Assembly: GCA_964423665.1 (NCBI GenBank)
Contig: CAYRFX010000001.1
Span: forward strand, 14,653-78,652
Direction of reading: 5' to 3'
Length of the DNA: 64,000 bases
DNA from: HGM04593 sp964423665
GTDB taxonomy: Bacteria; Bacteroidota; Bacteroidia; Bacteroidales; Bacteroidaceae
A program made the translations under genes and the position numbers. This document shows, piece by piece, positions 7,207 through 16,981 of the stretch. Numbering within the stretch: position 1 is the first letter of the stretch; each line of letters starts with the position of its first letter. Under the pieces are notes generated by a model, which had not been told where the DNA came from, did no database searches, and saw nothing but the letters and a program-made list of their open reading frames with translations.

Positions 7207-8448
7207 TCATTTTAGATGATTTTCTTTTGTGTGATTATCTTTATCACTAATTTCAAACTCTTCGTCATCTTCCTCATATATTTCGGGATTATTTTTATTG
7301 TTGTGGAAGTATTTTACGCACGTCATAATCATCATGAGCCCCCATGCATAGTATATATTGCCTCCACTTCCTCCACTGCATCCGGAAAAAAGGAATAAAG
7401 TTCCTAATGACCAAAAATTGTATGCGCAAGAGAAATCAAATGAGAGTTTTATTAAATAAAAGATGAATCCATAATCATCAAATATTGTTCGTTTTGACAT
7501 ATTATTTATTCCTGTGTCAATACCTCTCCCAAACCATGTTTCAAATTTGGTGAAATCTGTATTTAAGGAGTTTAGCATGGGGGAAATTCGTGCCGCAGCA
7601 GAGCCATCAGTTTCGCGCACTGTTTGGGCGTCTAATGTTGCGGTTGCCTCAATTGTGCTTATTGCACGGTCGAGTGATTCAATGCCTGATGTCTGTATTA
7701 GAGAATATGCGATAATAAGAATAGGTATTGTATAGTACCAGTTGTGTTTGCGTACAAAATATAAACTTAGAAGAATGAGGCATACAAAAGCAGTTCCGCT
7801 TCCCATGGTTGTCATCATCCACAAGAATCTTATTGTAACCCATTTGTGCTCGCCACTGAATAGCTCTTTTATTGTAAAAGGTCCTTCACCTCGTATATAT
7901 TCATTGCATTTTATATATGCATAATATACAACAAGCATTATACGTGCAAAATGACTTGGTTCAAGAGCTAATGATTGACAACCGATACCACGATCAAGTG
8001 TGTACATCATATTTATCAATGGCAGGTATGTAATATCTAAGACTATGAGCAATTGTTGTATAATGCAGATAACAAAAAAAGTCATCATTATCCATTTGCA
8101 TATTCTAATAAAATGCTCAATTGTGAATATTTTCTCAATTGTAATAAGATTATATATGCAGATATAGTTTAAGACGAACATTGCAGAAAATAGTAATGTA
8201 CTCCATCTAAAACTTTCAGGGTGGAAACTTGCAGAAAGGAATTGATATAATAAGTATATAATTCCAATTATCATAGCCTTAGAGGATTTAAGAGTATAAG
8301 TTCCTAAAATAATTATGGCAATGCCTGCCATAATTATTTTAGGAATACCGAATCCAACATGACCTTCTATTGGTACATATGATATTAGTAGATATATCAA
8401 ATAGAATGTCCCAAAAAGTCTTAAACTATTGCTTGTTGAACTTAGCAT
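7207..8448 (-). CDS. Wzy-like polysaccharide polymerase (multi-pass membrane protein)
   Basis: The 413-residue protein is strongly hydrophobic, with about ten predicted membrane spans. A larger loop in the middle includes MYTLDRGIGCQSLALEPSH, and the charged C-terminal tail is EIYEEDDEEFEISDK. Sequence similarity between Wzy proteins is low, so the call rests on topology, size and position: it is the only multi-spanning protein besides Wzx in an operon that needs a polymerase. It would join repeat units on undecaprenyl diphosphate at the periplasmic face. The tail rich in Asp/Glu is cytoplasmic or periplasmic depending on the exact span count. An O-antigen ligase is the main alternative. Confidence 0.7.
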   Translation of the reverse strand: MLSSTSNSLRLFGTFYLIYLLISYVPIEGHVGFGIPKIIMAGIAIIILGTYTLKSSKAMIIGIIYLLYQFLSASFHPESFRWSTLLFSAMFVLNYICIYNLITIEKIFTIEHFIRICKWIMMTFFVICIIQQLLIVLDITYLPLINMMYTLDRGIGCQSLALEPSHFARIMLVVYYAYIKCNEYIRGEGPFTIKELFSGEHKWVTIRFLWMMTTMGSGTAFVCLILLSLYFVRKHNWYYTIPILIIAYSLIQTSGIESLDRAISTIEATATLDAQTVRETDGSAAARISPMLNSLNTDFTKFETWFGRGIDTGINNMSKRTIFDDYGFIFYLIKLSFDFSCAYNFWSLGTLFLFSGCSGGSGGNIYYAWGLMMIMTCVKYFHNNKNNPEIYEEDDEEFEISDKDNHTKENHLK

Positions 8449-8452
8449 TGAA

Positions 8453-9304
8453 TTAATTAAAATATTTACATTTCAAAATCATTATCCCCATATAGATTCT
8501 CATAGAGAGGCTTGCCATAAATTTCCCAAACCTGCCGTCGTCGCTGTATTTGTCAATGTAATACAAACGTGAGCGTCTCCATTGCTTGAATCTGTTTACA
8601 GGGTTTCCTTTCTCTTTTTTTTTGTGGGCATGAACTGCGTGCGTTTCGGTAGTGTAAAACATCTTTTTGCCGGCACGCTCCACTTGCTTCGCAAGAATTG
8701 CTTCCTCACAATATAGCATAGGGAACTCGTCGAAAAAAACTATACTTTCTATAAACGACATGCGTACTGCAAGACAACAGCCACTCACCTTTGCGCAATA
8801 GTGGCTTGTGGCATAGTTGTCAATGAAACTATATGTGTCGGTTCTTTGCTTTTTGAATATTCCTGTCAGCCACCCCCAGCTGCTCCGCCAGTTCCCTTCT
8901 TTGTACATTGGACTCTGGTGTCGCCCATCGAGTCCTATAATATCGCTCCCGCACGCAACAATATCTGTGTCTGCAATCATTGGTTGTAGCAGTTTGTTTA
9001 TATAGTCTGTTTGCGGAAACTCCATATCGGGGTTGGCAATAAGGGCATATTCATAGCCCTGTTTTGCAGCGTAGCGCAGCCCCACGTTGTTGCCCGCATT
9101 GTAACCGCTGTTGGTGCTGTTTGCAATAAAGGTTGCTCCGGTCTCTTTGCACAGGGTTTCAACGGCTTCGCGCTCCTCATTGCGCGAGCAGTTATCTACA
9201 ACTATAATCTCCTGCTCCACGCCTTGTTGCTTCAGTAGGTCGCCGATGCATTTGCGGCAGTCGGCAGCAGAGTTATAGTTGAGTAGTATTGTGGCAATTT
9301 TCAT
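8453..9304 (-). CDS. Family 2 glycosyltransferase (rhamnosyltransferase-like)
   Basis: The 283-residue protein has the WbbL/rhamnosyltransferase type N-terminus ATILLNYNSAADC, IIVVDNCS near residues 33-40, NSGYNAGNN near residues 64-72 and IANPDMEF near residue 90. The C-terminal half contains CAKVSGCCLAVR and ends in a basic amphipathic region that could sit on the membrane. It overlaps the upstream HAD-type gene by four bases (ATGA). Rhamnose as donor is only suggested by family resemblance; no rhamnose synthesis genes are in the window. Confidence 0.88.
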   Translation of the reverse strand: MKIATILLNYNSAADCRKCIGDLLKQQGVEQEIIVVDNCSRNEEREAVETLCKETGATFIANSTNSGYNAGNNVGLRYAAKQGYEYALIANPDMEFPQTDYINKLLQPMIADTDIVACGSDIIGLDGRHQSPMYKEGNWRSSWGWLTGIFKKQRTDTYSFIDNYATSHYCAKVSGCCLAVRMSFIESIVFFDEFPMLYCEEAILAKQVERAGKKMFYTTETHAVHAHKKKEKGNPVNRFKQWRRSRLYYIDKYSDDGRFGKFMASLSMRIYMGIMILKCKYFN

Positions 9305-11184
9305 TGTTTCTTTAATTTAAGATAGAGGAAACGTCTAATATTCCCTGTTACTCTGCAAATGTACCATACGACGGGAAATAATTTATGCCCCACGGTGAGC
9401 TTTACGCTTGCTTTGTCGTATGCAGTACAACGCCCTCCAAGCAACATTATATTTAGTAGTTCCTTTATGTTTAGTCTTTTTACAAAGTATTTACCATCAA
9501 AAAGTTCTGCCTCACAAAGCGGCAACAGGTTAATATCTTTATGTTTTAATGATAAGATATCATTAATAGTCTGTTTGCTCCAGTCTTTTAACAGGATTGG
9601 GCTTAGAAAACCGCTGTGTGCAAGTTCTTTCGCAATTATTTCACAAGCCTGAACGTTTGCTGTCACGATTTTATTTTCTTTATATTTTTCTCCTTGCTTG
9701 AATATTGGAACTATTCCCTTCTCTGTTTTTTCGTATCCTATTGTGGAAGGGTATGGTGATGCCGAGAAATAGTTCTCTATTAATGTGGTGAGTTCTGTGC
9801 TCAGTTCTTGAACACAATTGTAGCTGTAATATTTGCCATGGCTCTCATTAAGTACATCGCTTCGCACTCCATAATAAAAGAACGATGTATCTTTATGCCC
9901 TTCTTCTTTTAGAATATTGTTAATCATTAGACGGGTGGTACCGAGCCAGCCGACATCGACCATTGCGCTTTTTACATCGTCAAATACTCCCTCTTGTGAA
10001 AAGTAGGCGTTGAGTAATTTGCGCTTTTCGCTTGCTGTCTCTCGCAGTTGTTGCTTAAAACTGCTCTTTTCATCGAATATTTTGTGCAGAAAGTCTTCTT
10101 CGTCCTGCTTGTTTTTGATTCTGTGGTAATCAAGTTTTATGGAGTATTTATCCTCTAATTCTTTGTTAGTGGTGCCGAGTGCATTTAAGAGTTCTTCTGT
10201 GTCTTTCCCTATTATTGTTTGCTTATCTTGCACGGCAATAAACTTCTCGGCAGTGGGCTCTTGCAGATAAGGGAGAAGCAGGGCTTTACGCGACACAAAA
10301 AGGTATTTGAGTTCTACCAAGGGGTACTCTTCTTGCATCTGCTCGGCAATTTTTTGCAGTATGTAACTGTCGCGTGATAGGAAATAGAGGCGTTTAATAC
10401 CCTGTTTTTCTGCTTTTTCAAGTATAAAACGCACGTAAGGAATGTAGGCTGGGGCAACAAAATCAGCAGCAAGGGTAGCGTAAGCATCGTTGCCCGCTGT
10501 TATGCGTGCAGTACGTTGCAAGCCGGCAAGGCAGGATAATTCGAATGATTGCTTAGATAGTAGCTTTTCTGTTTCTGTATATCCTGTAGTTCTTATCCAA
10601 ATGGCATTAATCCCCCTTTTTTGTGCATTCTTCACATCGCTAATGGGGTGGTCGCCGTAATGCTCCCATCTTGTGGGAGTTAGCTGCGCACGCACCTTGT
10701 CAAATAAATCTCCTGTGGATTTTCTTGCTCCTTCCTCACAGGATACATATACTTTTTCCTCGCCCATGAGGCACCCTTCGCGTCTTAGTACTTGTGAAAG
10801 GAATTCGCTGTCGAGGTACATGTCAGAAATAAAACAGACTGTTTTGCCCTCGGCGCGACATCTCTCAATGATTGCTTTTATGGCGGGGTTAGCTGTGAGG
10901 TTCTCGCTTTCAACTCTTTTTTCTGCCTCAATGAGTTGGGCGCGTGTATATTCGTGGAAACTCTCTTCTCCGTTATTTGTGTATATATCGGTGATGGTGG
11001 TCTCGTTTCCTTTTATAAGGCGAGCAACGCACCACTCTGCTTGCCTGCGCCATTCGATAAATCTTTCCCTTTTATCCTCGTCATTCGGGTATAGTCTCTG
11101 TGCAAGCAGGTAGAAAATGTCCTCCGGCTTCCCGCATTTGCGTATAAGAGTGGTATCGAAAATGTCGAATGAGGCGAGGTGCAT
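9301..11184 (-). CDS. HAD-superfamily capsule-locus protein (COG5610-like)
   Basis: The 627-residue protein starts with SFDIFDTTLIRK, a haloacid-dehalogenase motif I with the nucleophile at Asp7. ISDMYLDSEFL near residues 120-130 and HYGDHPISDVKNAQ near residues 195-208 carry the later motifs. About 400 further residues form a second part without a domain I can name; it includes YFLSRDSYIL and VDVGWLGTTR. Proteins of this architecture occur in O-antigen and capsule clusters, where they are annotated as predicted hydrolases. A sugar phosphatase or transferase role is possible. The gene is coupled to its neighbours on both sides by overlaps. Confidence 0.75.
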   Translation of the reverse strand: MHLASFDIFDTTLIRKCGKPEDIFYLLAQRLYPNDEDKRERFIEWRRQAEWCVARLIKGNETTITDIYTNNGEESFHEYTRAQLIEAEKRVESENLTANPAIKAIIERCRAEGKTVCFISDMYLDSEFLSQVLRREGCLMGEEKVYVSCEEGARKSTGDLFDKVRAQLTPTRWEHYGDHPISDVKNAQKRGINAIWIRTTGYTETEKLLSKQSFELSCLAGLQRTARITAGNDAYATLAADFVAPAYIPYVRFILEKAEKQGIKRLYFLSRDSYILQKIAEQMQEEYPLVELKYLFVSRKALLLPYLQEPTAEKFIAVQDKQTIIGKDTEELLNALGTTNKELEDKYSIKLDYHRIKNKQDEEDFLHKIFDEKSSFKQQLRETASEKRKLLNAYFSQEGVFDDVKSAMVDVGWLGTTRLMINNILKEEGHKDTSFFYYGVRSDVLNESHGKYYSYNCVQELSTELTTLIENYFSASPYPSTIGYEKTEKGIVPIFKQGEKYKENKIVTANVQACEIIAKELAHSGFLSPILLKDWSKQTINDILSLKHKDINLLPLCEAELFDGKYFVKRLNIKELLNIMLLGGRCTAYDKASVKLTVGHKLFPVVWYICRVTGNIRRFLYLKLKKQ

Positions 11185-12254
11185 TATATCTTTAATACTT
11201 CTTTAAGTTTCTTGTATGAACTATCCCAGTTGAACTGCTTAATGAATTCATTGCCGTTCCTCGCGAGTTTTTGCCGCAGTTCATCATCTTCGAACAATCT
11301 TATAATGTTGTTGGCAAGCCCTTGAGCGTCCTCTATTGGTGATACAAGGGCATTTTCGCCATTGCGTGCCATTTCGAGGTAGCCTTTGTTGTCGGTGCAC
11401 ACAACAGCTGCGCCACATATCATGGCTTCGCCAATTGTAAGTCCCCAACCCTCACTAATACTTGTTGCTAAGAAGATGCTGCTCTCATTGTAGATACTAT
11501 TGAGAGTATCTCTGTTAGGTAGTTGATAATATTCGTATTCACTTGGAATATTGTCGGGGCGTTTACCTATGCCGAACAATCGAATCTTTGTCTCTGGAAA
11601 CTTTTTGCAGACAATTTGTAAAGCTCCCAGCCCGTATTTACAACCTTTAAGCGCAATATCACTATACATCATAGCAATAGTGAATCTTTCTTTTTTTGCA
11701 ATATTGGTGCTCAACTTAAAAAAAATGAAGTCGAAACCATTTTTTATTATGGTATATTTACAACCTTCTTCTTTCATTATCTCGGCAAGCCAATCCGAAA
11801 TGACAATTTTGTACAAAGGGAAGTGATATGTTGCGCGCAACTCCTTGTGGGTTAAACCTCCCCAGTTCTCGTATCCTTGAATAAAGTAGTATTTATGGTC
11901 GGTAGGGTAGTCTTTTACATACATTGCAGTATAGGGCGATGTGCATATATATATGTCGCTCTTGGGCACATGACGATAGTTGAGTGATAGGGTGAAATGT
12001 TCTTTTACGCGCTTGTCGAGCGCAAACCATTTTCGGCACGAATATCCTTTAATCAAGTGTTCTACATATCTCACGCAGTTCGTGAGTTTGTAATAAGGAC
12101 TTTTTTTGCTCCAAAAGAGTGAACCAGAGTATATAATATTTACTGTGTGCCCATCTGCGACAAGTCGGTTGGCATATTCATAAACAACCTTGTAGCCTCC
12201 GGTTGGACCTGCAACAGGGTGAGGAAAAATAAAGGAGATTGTCTTGCTTTTCAT
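11184..12254 (-). CDS. Family 4 glycosyltransferase
   Basis: The 356-residue GT-B protein opens with ISFIFPHPVAGPTGGYKVVYEYAN, the glycine-rich loop near residues 16-20. The C-terminal donor-binding half has SISEGWGLTIGEAMICGAAVV near residues 264-284. It is predicted to act in the cytoplasm on the lipid-linked repeat unit. The ATG overlaps the stop of the next glycosyltransferase upstream by four bases, and its own stop overlaps the start of the HAD-type gene (TAATG), so these genes form one translational chain. Donor sugar unknown. Confidence 0.9.
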   Translation of the reverse strand: MKSKTISFIFPHPVAGPTGGYKVVYEYANRLVADGHTVNIIYSGSLFWSKKSPYYKLTNCVRYVEHLIKGYSCRKWFALDKRVKEHFTLSLNYRHVPKSDIYICTSPYTAMYVKDYPTDHKYYFIQGYENWGGLTHKELRATYHFPLYKIVISDWLAEIMKEEGCKYTIIKNGFDFIFFKLSTNIAKKERFTIAMMYSDIALKGCKYGLGALQIVCKKFPETKIRLFGIGKRPDNIPSEYEYYQLPNRDTLNSIYNESSIFLATSISEGWGLTIGEAMICGAAVVCTDNKGYLEMARNGENALVSPIEDAQGLANNIIRLFEDDELRQKLARNGNEFIKQFNWDSSYKKLKEVLKI

Positions 12255-13450
12255 TCTTTCTGTGTAAGAACCTCCCGAAACAGTTCAATCCATTGTTTTG
12301 CAATTATTTTTCTGTCAAATCTCTTTATTGTTTCCATTCCGTTCTGCCCGAATTGTTCTCTTAGCGCCTTGTCGGTCATCAAAGCTTTGAGTTTCTTAAT
12401 ATACTCTTGCTTTTTAAATGGAGTTACAGTATAACCATTATAGCCATCGGTTATAATATCTTGCAAACTTGAATAACTGTTATATGCTATTGTAGCGCAA
12501 CTATAATGCATGGCTTCTACAAGTACCATCCCCCATCCTTCTGTAGAACTTGTCATGCAAAGGATTGCTCCTTGTTTATAATATTTAGTGGGGTCGCATG
12601 AACCGGTAAACGTGATATTGGGTATTTGTAATCTCTTTGTTAGATTTCTGAAATACTCAATATTACCGCTGCCCATTACTATAAGTTCCCAATCGGGGTA
12701 TTTGGGCGCAACCTCTTTCCATATGTCTATTATGCGGTCCACTCGTTTTATGCTATATTCAACTCTTCCACACCATAGCACTTGCTTTTTCTTTGTTGCG
12801 GTTGCTGCATTGCTTTGAGAATAAACTGTTGGATTGTTTATCGCTGCAACTTTTTGTAAATCAGTTTCACTTATTTTGTTTTTTATGCAATTGATAAAAA
12901 AACGCGAAAGTAATACAAATTTATCGCTATTTGTGATAAGATTTTTTATTAAAGATATCTCCTCCTTTTCTACGTTGCGCTTTGTATATAATTGATATTT
13001 TATAAAAAGGGCGATTTCTTTTATCCAAGAGATTACATTATTCCTTAATCTGTATTTATTAAAGAAATAACTATCTAATGTTTTGCTGTCGTTCATTATG
13101 GCAAAATGCAATGCCGTAATAAATCTTACATTTCTCTTTTCTTTTACATTTATGCAAAGTTGAGTGAAAGCCTTTTCTTGTGCATATGGGTGCAGTATAA
13201 TGTCTATTTTTTCCTTTTTAATGACATTGGAGAAGAATTCTTCATTTTTCTTTGAAAGTATTTCGTCTATATTGGGTAGAATGTATTGCGAAACTTTACC
13301 GAAAATAGTGTATTCAGTTCCTTTGGGTGCAACTGAAATAATGGTGATATTGCATAGCCCCTCCCACTCTTTTGACAAAATAGAAATAACTCTTTTAATG
13401 CCCCCTAAAAACTGGGGTTGCATGTCGTGGTTGGTAATGCAGATATTCAT
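12251..13450 (-). CDS. Family 4 glycosyltransferase
   Basis: The 399-residue GT-B protein has an acceptor half beginning MNICITNHDMQPQFLGGIKRV and a donor half with VLWCGRVEYSIKRVDRIIDIW near residue 225 and SSTEGWGMVLVEAMHYSCATI near residue 308. The latter carries the glutamates of the EX7E motif. It overlaps the genes on both sides by four bases. Base composition is AT-rich like the neighbouring capsule genes, in contrast to the housekeeping genes further right, which fits horizontal exchange of the capsule locus. Confidence 0.88.
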   Translation of the reverse strand: MNICITNHDMQPQFLGGIKRVISILSKEWEGLCNITIISVAPKGTEYTIFGKVSQYILPNIDEILSKKNEEFFSNVIKKEKIDIILHPYAQEKAFTQLCINVKEKRNVRFITALHFAIMNDSKTLDSYFFNKYRLRNNVISWIKEIALFIKYQLYTKRNVEKEEISLIKNLITNSDKFVLLSRFFINCIKNKISETDLQKVAAINNPTVYSQSNAATATKKKQVLWCGRVEYSIKRVDRIIDIWKEVAPKYPDWELIVMGSGNIEYFRNLTKRLQIPNITFTGSCDPTKYYKQGAILCMTSSTEGWGMVLVEAMHYSCATIAYNSYSSLQDIITDGYNGYTVTPFKKQEYIKKLKALMTDKALREQFGQNGMETIKRFDRKIIAKQWIELFREVLTQKE

Positions 13451-14388
13451 AAGGATTTATTCCGAATATGTATTTTCAATATGCTTTCTCCGATAATGCC
13501 AGTATTAAAAGCAAACCAGTAGAAAAGTGCCGTTATAAATCTGAATCTAAAATTGCTTACTCTTTTGTGTGCGAAGGGGAAAGTTTCCTTTGCCAATTTA
13601 ACATCGTCGCGTAATAAATTAATCTTTAACCATAATGCACAGACACAGAAGTCGCAATAGTATTTGTTAATTATCTTTTGTTCTTTGAGGTAGTTGTAAA
13701 TATTATATATGTTACCAATTGCCCCTATTATAGTAGGATTTTTTTCAATATTGGTAGCGGAGTTCTCGTTGAGTCTGTTATAATTATAGAAAACCTTATC
13801 AATCTTCCCGTTTATTGGATTATTATTCAGTAGTTGCAACGAGATGTAACTGTCTTCACATATCACCGCCTTTTCGTCTGTTTTTATATTGCATTTGTTC
13901 CAAAAGGAAGTTCTTATAATCTTATTAAATAAATAACCCGGTATCTGCATTGTAAGCAGATTGCGGATGTTTATATCATTGTCTTTTGCTATAGGCATGC
14001 GATGAGGCCTGACAGTATCTTCAAGAATTACATTTATATCGCACCATACAATATCGAGGGATTCTTTTTTGGCAAAAGATATCATTTCCTTGAGCATCTC
14101 GGGTTCTATATAATCATCGCTGTCCACAAAAGAGATATATTCGCCATTTGCCGTGGCAATGGCTTTGTTCCTCGCATTTACCACTCCGCCATTTTCTTGA
14201 TGTATAACCTTGAAACGACTATCTTTCGTTGCATATTCATCGCAAATAGCGCCACTGTTGTCTGGGCTGCCGTCATCTACAAGTATTGCCTCCCAGTTGG
14301 TGTGTGTTTGTGCCAAAATGGAATCAAGACATTTGCGAATATACTTCTCGGCATTATATACCGGGATAATAATGGATATTAAAGGCAT
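13447..14388 (-). CDS. Family 2 glycosyltransferase
   Basis: The 313-residue protein has a clear GT-A domain: ISIIIPVYNAEKYI at residues 4-17, LVDDGSPDNSG near residues 36-46 and SFVDSDDYIEPEM near residues 89-101. A C-terminal region of unknown contact follows. It is the first sugar transferase after the flippase in transcript order, separated from it by a 314-bp gap with a large inverted repeat, so it may have its own mRNA border. Donor sugar unknown. Confidence 0.9.
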   Translation of the reverse strand: MPLISIIIPVYNAEKYIRKCLDSILAQTHTNWEAILVDDGSPDNSGAICDEYATKDSRFKVIHQENGGVVNARNKAIATANGEYISFVDSDDYIEPEMLKEMISFAKKESLDIVWCDINVILEDTVRPHRMPIAKDNDINIRNLLTMQIPGYLFNKIIRTSFWNKCNIKTDEKAVICEDSYISLQLLNNNPINGKIDKVFYNYNRLNENSATNIEKNPTIIGAIGNIYNIYNYLKEQKIINKYYCDFCVCALWLKINLLRDDVKLAKETFPFAHKRVSNFRFRFITALFYWFAFNTGIIGESILKIHIRNKSL

Positions 14389-14702
14389 TGATTTTTAAGA
14401 TTTGAAATAAGATGAAAAGGGGGCAATACTTTGGGTTGTAATTTCCTTTTAGAATTTGATGTAAATCAAATGTTTTTTATTGCCAATATGTATGTTTGCA
14501 ATTGTAATAGGGAGTATTGCCCCTCTTTTCATCACCGAAAGGTTCTTTTTACCTTTCTCCAAAAGCTACTTTGAAATCTTGTTTCACAGGCAAAGATATG
14601 ATGTTTTTTATAAACCACCAAATCTTTTAGCCATTTTTTGCAAGAAATCTTATTTTCTTTCTTTTTGCAGTATGTATAATATCATATAATTGTCCAGCGG
14701 AG
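14389..14702. other. Gene-free 314-bp gap inside the capsule operon
   Basis: No ORF here looks real on either strand. The gap holds a 20-bp imperfect inverted repeat (14411-14430 with 14513-14533), a smaller perfect hairpin between its arms, and an aaaggt/accttt hairpin near 14540. It is AT-rich. It separates the export/regulatory half of the operon from the glycosyltransferase half. Confidence 0.7.
14411..14533. repeat. 123-bp element with 20-bp terminal inverted repeats
   Basis: The left arm 14411-14430 (gatgaaaagggggcaatact) pairs with 14513-14533, which differs by one extra base in the purine run. Inside lies atttgat/atcaaat followed by a T-run. The size and inverted ends resemble a MITE or a long terminator/attenuator; no transposase is nearby. 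I could not identify a target duplication. Confidence 0.6.
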
Positions 14703-16253
14703 CTATAAGCGATAGAATTTTATTCTGTTGCACAAGTTCCTGAATCCTGCAGATGTAATGTAATATGTTGCAGCAAGCAATATGGTAGATAGAGTAGCAA
14801 ATGCTACTGCATTAAAAATAAGCGTAGCCCATCCATCAGGCTCCATATATTTGACTATATATGTGTCGAAGATATAGTTTGAAACTCCCAATGTTAGTAT
14901 TGATGTGAGTATGTGTTTTATAAATAATTTCCAATAGTAGAATATTGATATCTTTATTCCCTGTGTAAACAGATAGTAGGGTTTCCATATATATATGATT
15001 GCTATCATGGATACTATCGGACCACAAAGCACACCAGGGAGACCCCATCGGTGTCCGCCTAAAATGGCAAAAATTACCATAATTATCGATTCTACATAAG
15101 GCGCCCAAACATCTCCGAATAGTCCAAACGCATAAATGAATTGGTCAATTATGCCTCGCGCAACGCATATTCCACTCATTAGCGCTATTATTGTAACTGG
15201 TATTTTTGGTAGTATATACTCATCGCCAAGCCACACAGCAATGATTGGTGATGATATTTTGTATATGCTTATAGTGGTAAGGGAGGCTATAAAAAGCCTC
15301 AGTGCAAGCAGCTCTTTGAAAATGTTTAATATTCTTTTTTTGTTGCCCTCTGCTACCAGATTGCCTACGGCTGCACCTGTGCTGTTTATGATAGCAGATA
15401 TTAGTCCCTCAAATTTTTGTGTTAACAGAGTGTAGTTCGTATAGAGCGCTACTATTGGCAACGATGTAAATGTGTATATGAGGAATGGGGTAAGTTGCCA
15501 CTGAACCACAGTGCCTACTTTGTGTGCAAATATTTGTTTTATGTATTTGCCTATTTCCGGGTATTTTTTCAATAGTTTGCTGCCAAGTTTAAGCTCGCTT
15601 TTTAACCAAGGGTAGGTTTTATTTATTTTCCAATTAAGTATCAAAGAATTGATTATACCGAAAAGCAGTTCGATAGTGAAATATAGAACAAAGTTACTAT
15701 AGTATATGGCAAAGATCATTTGCAATATAACCTTGCTTGTTGTAGATAGCTGAAAGTAGCCTGTGACAATGTAGTTTCGTTGGTCTGCACTCAGCAGGGT
15801 TGCTTTGTAGTTGGCGAAATAGCCTATGAGTGATGCGGCAAGATATGCATAAAATCCAAAATAGATAACAAACCAAGAGAATGAGGTGTCAGGAAATATT
15901 AACGGAAGGAATAGCGAGAGAACGACGCCTGCCCCAAAGATTACAAAGCCAATCCACCTGTAAAGGTATCCGAGAATCGATATTATTTCGTTTATCTTGA
16001 AACGGTCCTTGTTGGCAATGGGCTTGTATAGAACGTAGCCGATAGCGGTGCCTATTCCTAATTCTGCAAGGTTTAAGAAGCCTAAAAGGTTGCCTATGGT
16101 TCCGGTGAAACCAATAAACTCGGTGCCAAGGTGTTCAAGAAGTATCTTGCGAGTGAAAAAGGCAGTTATGAGCGACACGAAATAGCATATTAGGTTTATT
16201 CGTGCGTTCAGGAATGTCTTTTTTGTTCTCGACTCGCTGTGTTCTGTGCTCAT
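14703..16253 (-). CDS. Wzx-type polysaccharide flippase
   Basis: The 516-residue protein starts at the ATG at 16253 (MSTEHSESR). The longer frame back to 16397 runs into the phosphatase gene and lacks a plausible N-terminus. It has about twelve to fourteen hydrophobic spans and the MATE-like opening ARINLICYFVSLITAFFTRKILLEHLG, with GIGTAIGYVLYKP near residue 70. It would flip undecaprenyl-linked repeat units to the periplasm. It begins 5 bp after the phosphatase gene, so the assembly genes are tightly packed; downstream the packing breaks with the 314-bp gap. Confidence 0.88.
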   Translation of the reverse strand: MSTEHSESRTKKTFLNARINLICYFVSLITAFFTRKILLEHLGTEFIGFTGTIGNLLGFLNLAELGIGTAIGYVLYKPIANKDRFKINEIISILGYLYRWIGFVIFGAGVVLSLFLPLIFPDTSFSWFVIYFGFYAYLAASLIGYFANYKATLLSADQRNYIVTGYFQLSTTSKVILQMIFAIYYSNFVLYFTIELLFGIINSLILNWKINKTYPWLKSELKLGSKLLKKYPEIGKYIKQIFAHKVGTVVQWQLTPFLIYTFTSLPIVALYTNYTLLTQKFEGLISAIINSTGAAVGNLVAEGNKKRILNIFKELLALRLFIASLTTISIYKISSPIIAVWLGDEYILPKIPVTIIALMSGICVARGIIDQFIYAFGLFGDVWAPYVESIIMVIFAILGGHRWGLPGVLCGPIVSMIAIIYIWKPYYLFTQGIKISIFYYWKLFIKHILTSILTLGVSNYIFDTYIVKYMEPDGWATLIFNAVAFATLSTILLAATYYITSAGFRNLCNRIKFYRL

Positions 16254-16258
16254 GTTTG

Positions 16259-16975
16259 TTATAATGATGTATTTAGGAGGGTGCGCAGTTGTTCTGCGGT
16301 ACTTCTTCCTATCGCAGTGTCGTTTAGGATCTCCAATGCATTGGGGTGGTGGAGGTCGCTGCCGGCAACGGTGTACATTTTGTGTTGCAGTAACCACTCT
16401 GCTTTCTTTTGCACTGTGCGCCCATATCCTCCTGCAAGTGATAGCAGGTTGAGCTGGAACTTCACACCCATCTCGTGCAGCTCTTTGTAGCAGCTGTTGT
16501 CCATGTACAAGTATCGCTCGGGGTGGGCGAGCAGTGGGTGGTATCCCTTTGACTTTATATGTCGCAGGGTGGATTGCAGTTGCATGGGCGGGGTGAAGTA
16601 TGATGTTTCAACAAGCAGGTGGTTACGGTTCTCTCCAATGGGGAGCAGGTCGTTTGTTTCCATGAGTTCATTGAAGAGGTTGTCTATCATATACTCAGCT
16701 GCAAGGTGCAGGGTGATGTTCCCTGTGTATGCGCCTGTGAGTGCTGCGTAACGTTCCTGCAATTTAGCTGGGGTGTTGGGGAAGTCCTCCATTATGTGCG
16801 GGGTGAGCCACACCTCTTTTATGCCGGTTTTTTCGTAATGCGAGAGGGTTTGTAATGCCTCTTCTATGGTGCTTATTCCATCATCTACCCCGGGCAGTAT
16901 GTGTGTGTGGTGGTCGCAGCCACCTGTGAGCAGGTGGCTTTGGGCTATGGTTTGTTTTTTATTGAAGAACCACAT
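16259..16975 (-). CDS. CpsB/CapC-type tyrosine-protein phosphatase (PHP fold)
   Basis: The 238-residue protein has the PHP-type metal motif CDHHTHILPGVDDG at residues 20-33 and further ligands in LLVETSYF near residue 123, HPLLAHPERY near residue 152 and VAGSDLHHPN near residue 213. The family removes phosphate from the tyrosine-rich tail of Wzc-type kinases in a manganese-dependent way. The gene stands 6 bp after the wzc-type gene, so kinase and phosphatase are made together. It is the expected regulator of polymer length and export cycling. Confidence 0.92.
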   Translation of the reverse strand: MWFFNKKQTIAQSHLLTGGCDHHTHILPGVDDGISTIEEALQTLSHYEKTGIKEVWLTPHIMEDFPNTPAKLQERYAALTGAYTGNITLHLAAEYMIDNLFNELMETNDLLPIGENRNHLLVETSYFTPPMQLQSTLRHIKSKGYHPLLAHPERYLYMDNSCYKELHEMGVKFQLNLLSLAGGYGRTVQKKAEWLLQHKMYTVAGSDLHHPNALEILNDTAIGRSTAEQLRTLLNTSL

Positions 16976-16981
16976 ATTGGG

